The position numbers and the translations under genes were made by a program. From positions 405,001-469,000 of the forward strand of contig CANJKZ010000822.1 in assembly GCA_947471745.1 (NCBI GenBank): a stretch of DNA of 64,000 bases, written 5' to 3'. Below the pieces are notes generated by a model. That model made no database searches, was not told the DNA's origin, and worked only from the letters and a program-made list of their open reading frames with translations. The stretch is from Closterium sp. Naga37s-1 (taxonomy: Eukaryota > Streptophyta > Zygnematophyceae > Desmidiales > Closteriaceae). Positions 22,608-34,079 of this stretch are shown here, in pieces. Positions within the stretch are counted from its first letter, which is position 1. The number at the start of each line of letters is the position of its first letter.

Positions 22608-25600
22608 ATGCGGCGTCTTCTCAACGTGTTGCTACTAATGGCGATAGTGCTGATGCTGGTCGGGATCGACAGTCATGCATCGGCTCAGAAGCTATGCCTA
22701 GACTCGTGTAAGTTGTGACCGAAGTCATACTTCACAAAGCATTTTTTTCTCAACTACCGATTCTCGACCGTCACTTCCGTCCTCCGTTCTTTTTCTTGTC
22801 GAAGCCTTGCGATAATGCTCGAGTAAGTAATGGATCTGCTTGCGAGTCTAGTCGTCCTTCAGTCCGTCAGCCGTCAGCTGTCTTTCCGACACTCTAATCG
22901 CCTTTCAGTCCGTCAGCTTTTAATCTTTCAGTCACACGCCACTTCTTGCTTATCCTTCAATCACACGTCGTTACGTCAGCGTTAAATCCTTCAGTCGCAC
23001 GTCATTTTGTCAGCGTATAGCATTCAATCACTCGCCATTCGTCAGCGTACAATCCTTCAAACGCACATTCGTCCCTCGCGTTACATTCTTGAAGCATTCA
23101 TCCCCTTCAAGCGCAACCAAAGATCCCCACTTGACAACTGCGGATCCGCCAGCATTACAATAACCAGACCTGCTGCACAAACGCGCGAACCATTTCCGTT
23201 AGAGACAAACACTAAAGCCACCCTCCTCGCTTTCCCCTCCCTTTTATCACCTCCCACCGCTCCCTCCCTGCAGCGCAACCGCAGACGCCGAAGGACCAGC
23301 TGCAGATCTGCCGGCAGTACAACAACGAGAGCTGCTGCACGAACGAGCAAAAGTCGACCTGAATACCAACCTCCTCGCTTCCCGCTCCCTGTTATCGCTC
23401 CCCCGCTCGCTCCCTTCCCTGCAGCGCAACCGCAGACGCCCAAGGACCAGCTGCAGATCTGCCGGCAGTACAACAACGAGAGCTGCTGCACGAACGCGCG
23501 GAACGTGAAGATCGCGGAGAATCTGCTCAAGTACAGCACCGCCATGGGCAACAACCCCGGCGCCAAGAACTGCCTCCGCGCGCTGGAACGCGTGCTGTGC
23601 GCCGTGAGTGCCCCGTGTGTGGTGCTGTACTGTTTGTGTGGACTGGAAAGGTCTGGGTATTCCTGTATGTGGAATGCAAGCAGTACTGCAAGAACGAGCG
23701 AAATGTGAAGGTCGCGCACAGCAACGCCATGGGCAACAACCCCGGCACCAAGAACTGCCTCCGTGCGCTGGAACTCGCGCTGTGCGCCGTGAGTGCTGTT
23801 TTCCGTGCCGTGAGCGCTGCTGTGTGTTGAATGCAAGCAGCGCTGTGCGCCGTGCGTGCTGCGTGTGTGCACTGGAAAATGACTAGGTTCACTTGTGAGC
23901 GCTGCTGTGTGTTGAATGCAAGCAGCGCTGTGCGCCGTGCGTGCTGCGTGTGTGCACTGGAAAGGTCCGGGTGTGTACGGACAGACAGACAAAGACATGG
24001 GAAGGTTTAGGTTCGCCTGTGAGTGCTGCTGTTTGTGGACTGCAAGCAGTGCTGTGCGTTGTGCGTGCTGCGTGTGGGCACTGGAAAATGTCAAGGTTCA
24101 CCTGTGAGTGCTGCTGTGTGTGGGAAGTGCAAGTAGCGCTGTGCGCTGTGCGTGCCAGGTCGGCTTTAAGTTTTGGTTTCTCTGTGTTGTAAATGACGCT
24201 GTGAGTGCTGTGAATGGCGTGCGTGTGTGTTTTCGGGTGTTTTGTCTGCGTGTATTTGTGTTTGTGTGTGTGCGCGCGCGCGTGCGAGGGCACGTGTGTG
24301 CGTGCGTGCATGCGTGAGCATGTGTGAGTACTGTGAGTGCTGTGTTTGCGTTTCACACCTCACTTTACATCCCCTTGGCCCTTCTTCAACCCTCCCTTCA
24401 ACCCTCCCTTCAATCCTCCCATGATCCCACCCATCCCCCCACCAGGAGTGCGACCCCTACCCCTCGCAGGTGTACCGTCGCGACCACACCGGGCGCTACG
24501 CCGACAGTCCTCTCTTTCAAACCTCCCTCTTCCCCCTCTCCCTTCTTGCCCCTGTCCCTTTTTCCACCCTCCCACACCCAACAGTAGTGCAACCCCTACG
24601 CCTCGCATATTCAATGCCGTGACCACACGGGCCGCTATGCCAAGATCCCCTACCCTAGCTCCGCACAGCCAAGTGCAACCTCCGTCTTACTTTCCTCCCT
24701 TATTCAACCCTCCCATGATCCTATTCAACCCCCACCAGGAGTGCGACCCCTACGCGTCGCAGGTGTACCGTCGCGACCACACAGGCCGCTACGCCGACGT
24801 GCCGTACCTCTGCACGGCCCAGTCCAACCGCGACCCTGTTGAGACGCAGCCCTTCTGCTCCACTGTCTGGGACGTCTGCGGCATGGTTGGCATGCCTTAC
24901 AACCCTTTCGTTGCAACCAATGACCCGCGCTTCATCTCGCTTTATGATGTGTACTTAACTAAGGGCGAGTTTTGCCGCCAGTTCATGCCGCCGAATAAGA
25001 ACCCCGGCGACGGGCCGAAGGTTTGCTACCGGGGTAAACCGGTGGATTACCCGGATGAGTTGGGGGAGGATGTGTTGCCGCCCGTGAATAACATGTGTGT
25101 GGAGCAGATTGGGTTGAGTACGAAGAATGATAAGAGCGAGGAGAATAGTTACTATGTGGCCATGACCCCGCATCCGGACCAATCGCGGCGCGCGTTTTTC
25201 CTGGAGCGGGCGGGCAGGTTGTTTCTTTACAATCTGCCCGAGCCGGGGTCGTCGGACCAGCTTCCTTTGGATGGGGACTCACCGTTTCTCGACATCAGTG
25301 GCTTGTGAGTGAACAGTGGGGGAGGGAGGGGATTGGGAGGAGAGGGACAGGAGGGAGTTGGACTGCGATGGAGGGGCCTGAAAGGGAGGAGACTGGGGAG
25401 GGATGACAAAGGCTAGGTTGTGATGGGGGAGGGGGTGTGGGAGTGGAAGGGCGCATTGGGGTGGGAGGGTGCACTGGGAAGGGAGTTCAGCATTCTGTAC
25501 CTTTGTTACGGTATCTCCTACGATTTGTATTGCACAGGGTGGCACAGGGTGGCGGAGCAGGGGGCAGGGGGGATCGCCTTTCACCCCGACTACACCAGCA

Positions 25601-28600
25601 ACGGCCATCTCTTCGTCTCCTTCTCCTGCGACTTGTCAATCAACTCTGACTGCAAGCCCGCTGTCTGCGGCTGCAAGCTCACTGCTTTCCCTCAACGCCC
25701 ATGCCTTCCCTCCCGGCCATCCCCCCTTTCCGACTCATGCATACAGGGTGGCACAGGGGGGGGAGCAGGGGGCAGTTGGTATTGCCTTTCACCCGGACTA
25801 CCCCAGCAACGGCCGTCTCTTCGTGTCCTTCACTTGCGACTCCTCAGTCAACTCTGACTGCAAGGCTGCTGTGTGCGGCTGCTACGATGCTGTGGACTGC
25901 ACGGCCGACAAGGTTAAGGCGGCCAATCCGGACGGCCGCTGGGGCACCGGGGACCTGTGCAGAAACGTGACTGTGGTGGCAGAGTTCTCTGCGTGCAGTG
26001 ACACCATCTGCACGCCTGCTAAGATCTCCCAGGTATGCAGACAGGCAGCGTGGATAGGGGAATGGTGCAAGGGCGTGGCAGTGGTGCCTTACGTTCTGCT
26101 TGTATTGACGTGCTCTCCACGCCACATCTCCTCCCCCGCTCCCCTCCCCGTCCCCCCATCCCCTTCCCTCCCCCCTTCCCTCCACTTCCCCACCCACCAG
26201 CGAGCGAGCATAGACGCGGGGTTAGTGCGGTACACAGTGCGGCTGGGGCAGCCCTTAGTCAGAGTCGACTCAAAAGCCATCTCTTACCCTTCCCCCTCCC
26301 TGCTCCCTGCTGCCTCCCCCTGGCTGCTTCTCCCACCACTACTGCCCCCGCTTCCCCCCCCTCAGAAAGCGAGCATCTCCGCCACGATAGTGCGCTACAT
26401 AGTGCGGCTGGGGCAGCCTTTCATCAACAACATCTGCTGCCCTTCCTGCCACAACCCATCCACCCCCTCCCCCACCCCACCCACCAGCAAGCGAGCATCT
26501 CTGCCACGATAGTGCGCTACATAGTGCGGCTGGGGCAGCCTTTCATCAACAACAACGGCGGCCAGATCCGATTTGGCGCGGATGGCATGCTCTACGTCAT
26601 GCTGGGGGATGGGGGGGGCGAGCTGGACCCCCTGGGCCTGGCACAGAACCCCAAGGCGTTTCACGGGAAGGTGTTGAGGCTGGACGTGCTTAATGGGATC
26701 AGCCAACCAGGTGGGTGACTTTATATGTGGTGTGGTGTGATGCGGTGCAGTGTGGTGTTGTTTCCCCCTCGCCCATGGGGCGCGGATGGCATGCTCTACG
26801 TCATGCTGGGGGACGGAGGGGGAGAGCTGGACCCCCTGGGCCTGGCGCAGAACCCCAAGGAGTTCCACGGGAAGGTGCTGCGGCTGGACGTGCTCAATGG
26901 GATCAGCCAGCCAGGTGGGTGTCTTGAGGGACTTCGGATGAGGTGTGGTGTGGTGTGGTGCGATGCGGTGTGGTGCTGTGCGGTGTTGTTTTCCCCTCGC
27001 CATAAGGCGCGGATGGCATGCTCTATGTCATGCTGGGGGACCCCCTGGGCCTGGCGCAGAACCCCAAGGCGTTCCACGGGAAGGTGCGGCGGCTGGACCC
27101 TAAAGCGCCTGGGGAACCCCAAGGCGTTCCACAGGAAGGTGCTGCGGCTGGACGTCCTGAATGGGATCAGCCAGCCAGGTGGGCGGGTGGGCTTGTGGGC
27201 TGGTGTGAGACTAGCACAGTGCAGTGTGGTGTGGTGTGGTGTCATGTGGTGGGGTGATGTGGTCACCCCTCGCCATGGGACCTCGATCCCCTGGGCTTGC
27301 CACAGAACTCCAAGGCGTTTCTCTTCTCTCTCCTCTGTTCCCCCCCTTTCGTTCCTCCCTAACCTCCCCGTACCCACCCACCCCCCTTGACAGGCGAGGA
27401 TGAGATAAAGAGCAGGGGCCTGCTGGGGGCATATGGCTTTCCTACGGGCAACCCGCCTGCCACTGAGTTGACTCGTCCGCTCATTGCTTTCCGCCTCCCC
27501 TTCCTCCCCTCGCAGGCGAGGATGAGATTAGGAGCAGGGGCCTGCTGGGGGCGTACGGCATTCCCCCGGACAACCCGCACGCCCTCGACTGGGACTGGCG
27601 CGGGGAGGTGTTTGCGCTGGGCTTCCACGACCCCTGGAAGTGCACCTTCGACCTGCTCAGGCCCTCCGTTATGATGTGTGGAGACGTGGGATGGGTGAGT
27701 GCTTCTTGAGGGTGGGATGGGAAAGGGAAAGGGGAGGAGGGGAAGTTGGGGGGGGGAAGGGTGGGGGTGTAATGGGAGCAAGCAAGGGACTGGCGATGGG
27801 AGGTGTTTGCGCTGGGCTTCCACGACCCATGGAAGTGCACCTTCGACCTGCTCAGGCCCTCCGTTATGATGTGTGGAGACGTGGGATGGGTGAGTGCTTC
27901 TTGAGGGTGGGATGGGAAAGGGAAAGGGGAGGAGGGGAAGTTGGGGGGGGGAAGGGTGGGGGTGTAATGGAGCAAGCAAGGGACTGGCGATGGGAGGTGT
28001 TTGCGCTGGGCTTCCACGACCCATGGAAGTGCACCTTCGACCTGCTCAGGCCCTCCGTTATGATGTGTGGAGACGTGGGATGGGTGAGTGCTTCTTGAGG
28101 GTGGGATGGGAAAGGGAAAGGGGAGGAGGGGAAGTTGGGGGGGGGAAGGGTGGGGGTGTAATGGGAGCAAGCAAGGGACTGGCGATGGGAGGTGTTTGCG
28201 CTGGGCTTCCACGACCCATGGAAGTGCACCTTCGACCTGCTCAGACCCTCCGTTATGATGTGTGGAGACGTGGGATGGGTGAGTGCTTCTTGAGGGTGGG
28301 ATGGGAAAGGGAAAGGGGAGGAGGGGAAGTTGGGGGGGGGAAGGGTGGGGGTGTAATGGGAGCAAGCAAGGGACTGGCGATGGGAGGTGTTTGCGCTGGG
28401 CTTCCACGTCCCATGGAAGTGCACCTTCGACCTGCTCAGGCCCTCCGTTATGATGTGTGGAGACGTGGGATGGGTGAGTGCTTCTTGAGGGTTGCTGGGA
28501 TGTGGGGAAACGGTTCTGTTCGGGAGGAATTGGGAGGGGAATGTGGGGACTGGCGAGGGGAGGTGTTTGCGCTGGGCTTCCACGACCCATGGAAGGGAAT

Positions 28601-29964
28601 GTTCGACCTGCTCAGACCGTCCGTCATGATGTGCGGGCATGTGGGATGGGTGAGTGAGTGCAGCTCATAGGGTGGCTGACGGATCTCCATGCCATGCGAA
28701 GCCATGCCATTCCGTCCTTTGTCCTCTTTCATGGCACTCTACTACCCTTCCTTCTCCATGAAACAGTAGCCAACTGACCTAGTGGGAGGAGCTAGACGTC
28801 GTAACCAGCAACAGCAGCTTTGGATGGATGTGATATGAGGGAACTTTTGAGTCGACTCAAAAGCGACTCAAAAGCAGTAGCTTTGGACGGAAGTGATATG
28901 AGGGTTGGGAGTACGCCAACACTAGTTAGCATCGGCCCGTACCTGACCACCACCGGCCCATCTCAAACCCCCTCCCCGTCTCTCACATCCTTTGTCGGCT
29001 GCCCCCCCTTCCTCCCCTCCCTTCCTTCACCAACAGACCAAGTGGGAGGAGGTAGATGTGGTAACCAGCGGCGGTAACTACGGGTGGAAGTGGTACGAGG
29101 GTCGGGAGTTTGCCAATGCTAGCGAGCAGCGGCCCGTGCCGAACCAGAAGCTGCCGTCGTTTCAATACGTGTGGAGCAACACCAGCAGCGTGGTTGGGGG
29201 GTTCTATGCAAGAGGATTCGAGGACGCGTGCTTATATGGAAGGTGCGATGGTGGTGATGTTGTGTGTGTACTTGCCTGGGGGTGATATATGAAACCTTAG
29301 TCTTGAGCAGGATTCTCTTTCTCTGTTCCATTCCAAGCCAACATCAATCCTCCCAAACATCTACAAATCTCTGTGCATACTGATTTTCTCCTCTCAAGGC
29401 TCATTCCTTCACTCAACACTCAGTACTCAATCCTCAGTCCGTTACCCACCTTTCTTCACCCTGTATTCTCTCCCGTTGGACCCTACCAGGTACCTATTCA
29501 GTGACAGGAACAACCAATTCTACGTGGCTACAGAGAATCCCCCTTATAGCGGCCATTTCCCCCTCGGTTCGCAACCGCTCAACGTCTCTTGCGCGCCCAA
29601 TTCACCCATCCAATGCCCGATGCAAGGCCCGTACCGCCCGAATTTCGGCGCGGTTTTCGCCTGGGGGCAGGACGTGAATGGTACACTTTACATCCTGACC
29701 CATCTGGGTGTTTTCCGACTTACCCAGCCGTCCGACTGCAACTTCACTTGCAGACAAAATATCCCGCCCGGCCCCGATCCCCGTGTGGATCCTGCGTCAG
29801 ACCTGACTGTTCTGACCATGTATGATGCGAATACCACCCCGCTTCCCCCAGCCGGAGGTGGAGGTTCGGGAGGAGCAGGCTCGGGATCCATGCCTCCCAC
29901 CACAGCTGGCAACAGCAGCAGTAGCAGCAGTGGTGGCACCCCCAGCAGCAGCAGCACTCCCAGC

Positions 29965-29998
<34 letters not shown>

Positions 29999-30576
29999 GT
30001 AGCAGCACAACCACAGTTCAGAACACATCCTATTGGCTGAAAGTGGGCGGCATTGTTCTCGGGCTTCTCCTGTTTGTTGTCGCGATCTGCTGCTTCTGCC
30101 TCATTAGAGGATACCGCGAGGGCAAGAGGAAAGACGAGGCGTTTCTGGAATTCCAAATGGCAGACATGCAACAGCCGCTGCAAGGGGAGGGGGACGAAGA
30201 TGCTTTTTACGACGAAGAAGGGAATTATATTGGGCCGGACGGGGAGGAGGATGAGGTGTACGATCCGAACGCGGTGCATGACGACGATGGTACTGGGACG
30301 TACTATAATGAGGATGGGGATGAGATGGGGCACCATGGGGATGGGGATACAGTGGTGGATGATGGAGCGACGGAGTATGGTCCGAGGAGTGTGCATAGTG
30401 GGTATGCTGGAGAGGGGGGCTATGCTGAGAGTGAGGTAGGGTCTGAGTATCCAGGGCAGGGGCATGGGGGGTATCAGGGAGGTGGGGTGAGGGGGGATGG
30501 GATGTCTGATGTTCAATCGGAGTATACGGCGCAAGATGATTGGACGGATGGAGGCTCTTACTATGATCGCCGCTGA
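22608..30576 (+). CDS. HIPL: HIPL (hedgehog-interacting-protein-like, glucose/sorbosone dehydrogenase fold), 8 exons
   Basis: The model joins 22608-22707, 23425-23603, 24739-25304, 25747-26032, 26488-26710, 27516-27694, 29037-29242 and 29490-30576. Phases close and the product is 941 residues. It starts with a signal peptide (MRRLLNVLLLMAIVLMLVG). A Cys-rich folate-receptor-like part follows (CRQYNNESCCTNA, FCSTVWDVCG). The glucose/sorbosone dehydrogenase beta-propeller contains GIAFHPDYPSNG, GADGMLYVMLGDGGGE, NPKAFHGKVLRLD, GEVFALGFHDPWK and GGNYGWKWYEG. After a poly-Ser linker there is one membrane helix near residues 765-785 (VGGIVLGLLLFVVAICCF) and an acidic Gly/Tyr-rich tail. I infer a type I membrane protein facing the wall or secretory lumen. 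Plant HIPLs are often GPI-anchored, so the true helix and tail are unusual. Substrate is unknown. Confidence 0.9.
23106..24160 (+). repeat. Echoes around HIPL exon 2
   Basis: Upstream, the exon's 5' part (QPQTPKDQLQIC..YNNESCCTN) recurs at about 23106-23200 (strongly decayed) and 23264-23360 (nearly intact, with CTGCAG acceptor). Downstream, its 3' part (ATGGGCAACAACCCCGG, GCTGTGCGCCGTGAGTG) recurs at about 23688-23795. After that come several short decayed copies of the GCTGTGCGCCGTG.GTGCTG end between 23838 and 24160. Decay increases with distance from the real exon. Confidence 0.85.
24438..24735 (+). repeat. Two echoes of HIPL exon 3 (5' part)
   Basis: Copies at about 24438-24510 and 24588-24660 repeat the exon-3 start (ECDPYASQVYRRDHTGRYAD) with acceptor-like CCACCAG or CAACAG. 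They diverge into T/C-rich intron. The true exon at 24739 continues through the Cys-rich domain. Confidence 0.88.
25541..25680 (+). repeat. Echo of HIPL exon 4 (5' part)
   Basis: This near-complete copy of the exon-4 start (GIAFHPDYTSNGHLFVSFSC) ends at 'TGCGGCTGCAAG', where the true exon continues as GCTACGATGCTG. Its own acceptor would also keep phase, so use as an alternative exon cannot be excluded. It would then need a donor, and none with a good GTRAGT is seen. Confidence 0.8.
26196..27180 (+). repeat. Echoes flanking HIPL exon 5
   Basis: Two upstream copies of the 5' part (ASI.A..VRYIVRLGQP, at about 26201-26262 and 26365-26433) precede the true exon at 26488. Two downstream copies of the 3' part (GADGMLYVMLGDGGGELDPLGLAQNPK.FHGKVLRLDVLNGISQPG with GTGGGT donor) follow at about 26780-26915 and 27006-27180. 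The last one has lost an internal piece. Confidence 0.9.
26262..26276. repeat. GAGTCGACTCAAAAG palindrome copy
   Basis: The motif sits exactly where similarity of the first exon-5 echo to the true exon ends (after GGGGCAGCCCTTAGTC). It is the same phrase as at 9694 (GAGTCGACTCAAAAGCCA). Confidence 0.75.
27388..27460 (+). repeat. Echo of HIPL exon 6 (5' part)
   Basis: A copy of GEDEI.SRGLLGAYG with a TTGACAG acceptor lies about 120 bp upstream of the true exon-6 start at 27516. It diverges after GGCAACCCGC. Confidence 0.85.
27785..28655 (+). repeat. Five-copy tandem array of HIPL exon 6 3' part plus donor
   Basis: Each unit contains the last ~100 bp of exon 6 (coding EVFALGFHDPWKCTFDLLRP), its GTGAGT donor and about 90 bp of G-rich intron. 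Donor-like sites are at 27890, 28084, 28279, 28474 and 28650, after the true donor at 27695. Spacing is 195, 194, 195, 195 and 176 bp. Copies are almost identical, so this array is young. No pyrimidine-rich acceptor precedes the copies. Confidence 0.92.
28771..28960 (+). repeat. Decayed, internally duplicated echo of HIPL exon 7
   Basis: A degenerate copy of the exon-7 start (CAACTGACCTAGTGGGAGGA, ATGAGGGTTGGGAGTACGCC) lies upstream of the true exon at 29037. Within it a 30-bp stretch (CAGCTTTGGATGGATGTGAT and following) is itself duplicated, with the 20-bp palindrome between the two copies. Confidence 0.8.
28844..28863. repeat. 20-bp perfect palindrome CTTTTGAGTCGACTCAAAAG
   Basis: It is a perfect inverted repeat lying between two tandem copies of a 30-bp piece of the exon-7 echo. 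It is followed directly by a partial second copy, CGACTCAAAAGC. Confidence 0.95.
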
Positions 30577-30941
30577 AGGTGCAACGGTTGAGGTGTAATG
30601 TGGAAATTTAGTTGGTTGGATTGGAGTTGGGGATATGTGGAATAAGATTGTGGTCAGATTTGGTACTCGTCTTTCTAATGGTGGTGCACTCTGTGATTAT
30701 AATGGGTGACCTTTGATTCTGTAGGGGGGTTGGATTGGAAGGGGGGAAGGGAAGGAGGGAAGGGGAAGTGGGGATAACTGAGGGAATTTGGGGCCACTGA
30801 CATTTTGTTCCTCCCGAATTTTTCTTCCTTGGCTTCTTCTCTTCTTAATCACTAACAGTGTACCCTTTTTAGATGTACGCGATATTGCCGGCGCTGAAAT
30901 CACCTTGTGCAGGTTTGTTCTAGTTCCAATCAGGTTTTTAG

Positions 30942-31349
30942 ATGAGCCTGCTTCGGGTTTGCCGCTTGCATCATTTCCCGCTAGTTGCCAGTTCAGATTG
31001 CCTGTCATTTTGTTCGTCGCAAAAGCTCGCAAAGATCGTACTAGTTACGTCGGCGCTGATGGCGCTCCGTCAGCCTTTAGGTGCCTCTGCGGGCGACCTC
31101 ATGCGGGAGGACGCGCTCACGTGCTCCGAGCACATCCGGCTAGTAACGCGTATAGCCGCCGTGTACGGCGCGTTCGCCGCGCTTCCTTTCTGCGCGATGC
31201 ACTACGGGCCGCGTGTCACGCGGCCGCGGCTGATGCGGTGGAGTTTGGTGGGTGGCGCTGCGGCAGCGGGGTGTGCGCTTGTCCAAGCCGTGCTGTGGGA
31301 ACCCGCGTGCGAACCCCAGAACGTCGCAGCGTATGAGAGGCGACGGTAG
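30942..31349 (+). CDS. Possible small membrane protein, unrecognised
   Basis: An open frame of 135 residues runs from the ATG at 30942. A more convincing start is at 31061 (ATGGCGCTCCGT, 96 residues). The C-terminal part (ITRIAAVYGAFAALPFCAMHYG-like, then WSLVGGAAAAGCALVQAVLW) could form two membrane helices. The stretch has higher GC than its flanks and could be a genuine small gene, but I recognise no family. An overlapping frame from 30788 is equally open. It may equally be a random frame in GC-rich DNA. Confidence 0.3.
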   Translation: MSLLRVCRLHHFPLVASSDCLSFCSSQKLAKIVLVTSALMALRQPLGASAGDLMREDALTCSEHIRLVTRIAAVYGAFAALPFCAMHYGPRVTRPRLMRWSLVGGAAAAGCALVQAVLWEPACEPQNVAAYERRR

Positions 31350-31480
31350 CAGCGTGCGACAGGCTACGGTTGTAGCGTACGACATTCGACGATAGCAACG
31401 TACGACAGGGACGATAGCGGCGTACGACAGGCGACGACAGCAACGTACGACAGGCGATAGCAGCAGGCAGCGTACGCGCT
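31340..31480. repeat. Degenerate short tandem repeats (GCGTACGACAGGCGA type)
   Basis: A roughly 24-bp phrase, variants of AGCAACGTACGACAGGCGAC, recurs five or six times directly after the small open frame. It contains the palindrome CGTACG in most units. Confidence 0.7.
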
Positions 31481-32008
31481 AGTAGCAGCGGGGAGTGCGG
31501 CGGGGCAAGCATGGCTAGTAGCCGCGTGCGCGCTTCAGACCAGAACATATCACCCGGATCCGGTTCCCTGCTCTACGGAGCAGTGGGTGGGTTATTAGGC
31601 GCCTCAAAACGCATCTCATTTTACGCGTGCGAGCTTCAGACCAGAGCAGAGAGCAGCCGTTGCTGATAACAGCGCTCTGGTGTGGTCCCAGCACTACGTG
31701 GCCTTGGGCGGGTGGGCCCTGCGTGAATCCGTGGTGGAGGTAGCTGGATAACGCGGTGAATGCAGCGACGAGTGCGGCGGTTGAATTGGCGGAAAGACTA
31801 CTTGTGCTGCGGTGATTCAGCTGCTTAGGTAGGCCAGCTGGGACAGACAGCTGTTGTCTAGGATCAGCTTATTCCTACTACTTCAGAGTTCTCCAGTGTT
31901 TGACTCTTGGCTGTGCAATTTCTGTGTTTCATTGAATACAGAAAACATTAACATGCAGCCACCTATGTACATTCCAATCTACACACGCGATCTAACAACT
32001 AACCAGGG
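31481..32008. other. Non-coding spacer, probable 3' UTR of the first HD-Zip gene
   Basis: I see no supported gene. The phrase GCGCTTCAGACCAGA (31531-31545) and its near-copy GAGCTTCAGACCAGAG (31630-31645) are repeated about 100 bp apart. The right part probably belongs to the 3' UTR of the minus-strand HD-Zip gene. Confidence 0.35.
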
Positions 32009-34079
32009 TCACAAAAACATCCTCATCTGTCGCTCGGCGGAAGAATCATCCTCATTGGACGCAACTGCTTGTTGCACCGCCATCTCCTCCCCTTGCTTCG
32101 CCCCTTGTTCCCCTCCTTGCTTCTCATTCCTCTTACACGAACCACACACCTCCCACTCAATCGCACCCTCGACCTTCACCCTCTTCATTGCACCCCCATC
32201 ATCTCCTTCCCCGCTTCCCCTCTTCCCCCCTTTTTCCATCTCCCTTTCCCCCTTCTCCGACCTCTCCCTCCTCTCCCCCCTCTCCCTCGCAGCCAGCTGC
32301 AGCTTGAGCCGTTTATTCTCCTCCGCCAGCAGCTGGCATCGCCTCCTCAGCCCCTCAAGCTCTGCCTCTGTCTGCTTCACCTTGGTGCGCGCCCGCCGGT
32401 TCTGAAACCACACCTCCACCTGCCGCACCCGCACGCCGAGCCTCTCCGCCAGGCTCGCTTTCTGCCGAGCCACCAGCTTCGGGTGCTTTTGAAAGACTTG
32501 CTCTAGCATGGAGATTTGATCCTGCGACAGCCGCATTTTCCTCTTGTTGCCGTCACCCCCGTCGCCGTCGCCGTCGCCGTTGCCGTTGCTGTTGCCGCCC
32601 CCACTGCCGCCCTCCGATGCTCCTCCATCGTCCCCTTCCCCGCCGCCCATCGTCTCGTCTCCGCCGCCCTCTCCCACCTCCCCCATGCCTTCTGCCGCCT
32701 CCACGTCAGGGTGACGTTCGAGGTCCACGTCAGCATGCACGTGGCTCATGTATGTCCCAACCAATGAGCGCAGATCAAGTCCACGTGGCGGAAAAGTTTC
32801 CTTAGCAGGGGAAGCAGCAGCCATCCCAGCAGCATCCGCGCAGATGCTACCCTCCGCCCTCGCGCTTAGAAGCTCCGCCAATTTCCTCGCCATCCCCGCG
32901 GAGCAATTCTGCGCCATAGCGGCTACGGCGCTACTAGCGCCGCTAGCTTCCCGCGCGGCGGGACTCGGCGCGCTGAAGTCGCGCGGAAAGGAACGCGAGG
33001 GCGTGGCGGAAGGGGCGGCTTCCGCGGCGGTCGCGAAGTCAGCGGCGGGGGCTAAAATAGATCTGCGGAGGAGAGCTGCTGTTAGCGGCGAAGGGGCGTT
33101 ACCAGCAGCTGCGGGAGTCGCGAAATTTGCGGAATTCGCTGCGGGCGGGGCGCTCCAGAGACGAGCTAGTAGCGAGACGGCGTCAACCCTGGTTGACCCA
33201 TCGATACGATTTGATACGTTCTGGTAATTTTGGCTTGGAGATTGAAGAGGGGCCGCAAATGCCGCTGCTGGCACTACCGAAGCCGATCTTGCTGCTGCTG
33301 ACGTCATCAGGTCACTTTCGCGACAAGCCTCGTTTTGGTCGACGCGAGGGTGAGCCTCGAGCTCGCCATGTTGGCTGTTTTGGTTGGGTGCGGTTAAGAG
33401 CGGCGCGGAGAGTTGGTTCTGAAGTTGCTGCTTGTGCTGCTGCACCTGCACGAGCTTCTGGTGGTGCTGCTGCAGCAGCCGCAGCAGCTGCCGCTTCTGC
33501 TCCTCGTTTAAAGCCTGAACCTGAGCCTGAGCCTGCGCAAGTTGCCCCGTCTGCGCCTGCGCCTGCGCCTGCGTCGGACACGACTGGAGGCTCATGGTGG
33601 CAGTTAAGGCGGTCGGCGCTCCGGGTATACTCTGCTGAGGCGACGGCGGAGATGCCGGCGTGAGTGGCGCAGGATCGGGAACAGCCTGCGACTCGCCATG
33701 GCTCCTGTCACTGTGACCGCTGAAAGGAGTTGGCAAGTGATAAGCGGCGGAGTGCGTTTCTTCGGTTTTTGCTGGTTCGGCGACAGCCGCGGGTTTCGCG
33801 CTGGGAGTTGCGGCGAGGAAATTCCTGTCACCATTGCCGGAGCTTAGGCCGAGAGATAGCCCGAGGTTCGCGCCGCAATTTCCGGAGGTCAATCCGTGAG
33901 ATTCGTTCGTGTCGTTCTGACGTGCCGGAATTTCCCAAGCCAGAGGAGGTTCGTTGAGACAGAACGCCTGCGCACAAAAAAAATTGGGGGGTGGGGGGGG
34001 GGGGGGGGGGGGAAAGGGGGGGGAAAGGGGGAAAAAGGTATTAGTAGTTGTTGGAAGGTGGTGAGAAAGGACTTACCAT
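32009..34079 (-). CDS. HD-Zip class II-like transcription factor (copy 1)
   Basis: The model is the complement of 32009-33967 plus an ATG-only coding exon at 34077-34079. The intron lies directly after the start codon (GCAATG, then GTAAGT; acceptor TGTGCGCAG). The product is 653 residues. An LGLSLGL (LxLxL) repression motif lies near residue 35. The homeodomain spans about 474-530, with helix 3 [18 protein letters not shown]. It runs straight into a leucine zipper ([20 protein letters not shown]). RARTK.KQTE and the EAR motif are class II hallmarks. A VCGSCK near residue 607 is in the place of the class II CPSCE redox motif. The long middle part is Ala/Gln-rich. I infer a nuclear dimeric repressor, possibly shade- or redox-responsive as in land plants. 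Confidence 0.9.

Noticed and set aside
24227..24363. Open frames in the GTGTGCGCGC tract after HIPL exon 2
   Set aside because: Simple GT/GC alternating sequence joined to decayed exon-2 echoes, not a gene.
25548..25680. The first HIPL exon-4 copy as an extra coding exon
   Set aside because: It lacks a matching donor and the remainder of the exon; the second copy (25747) keeps phase, full length and a GTATGC donor.
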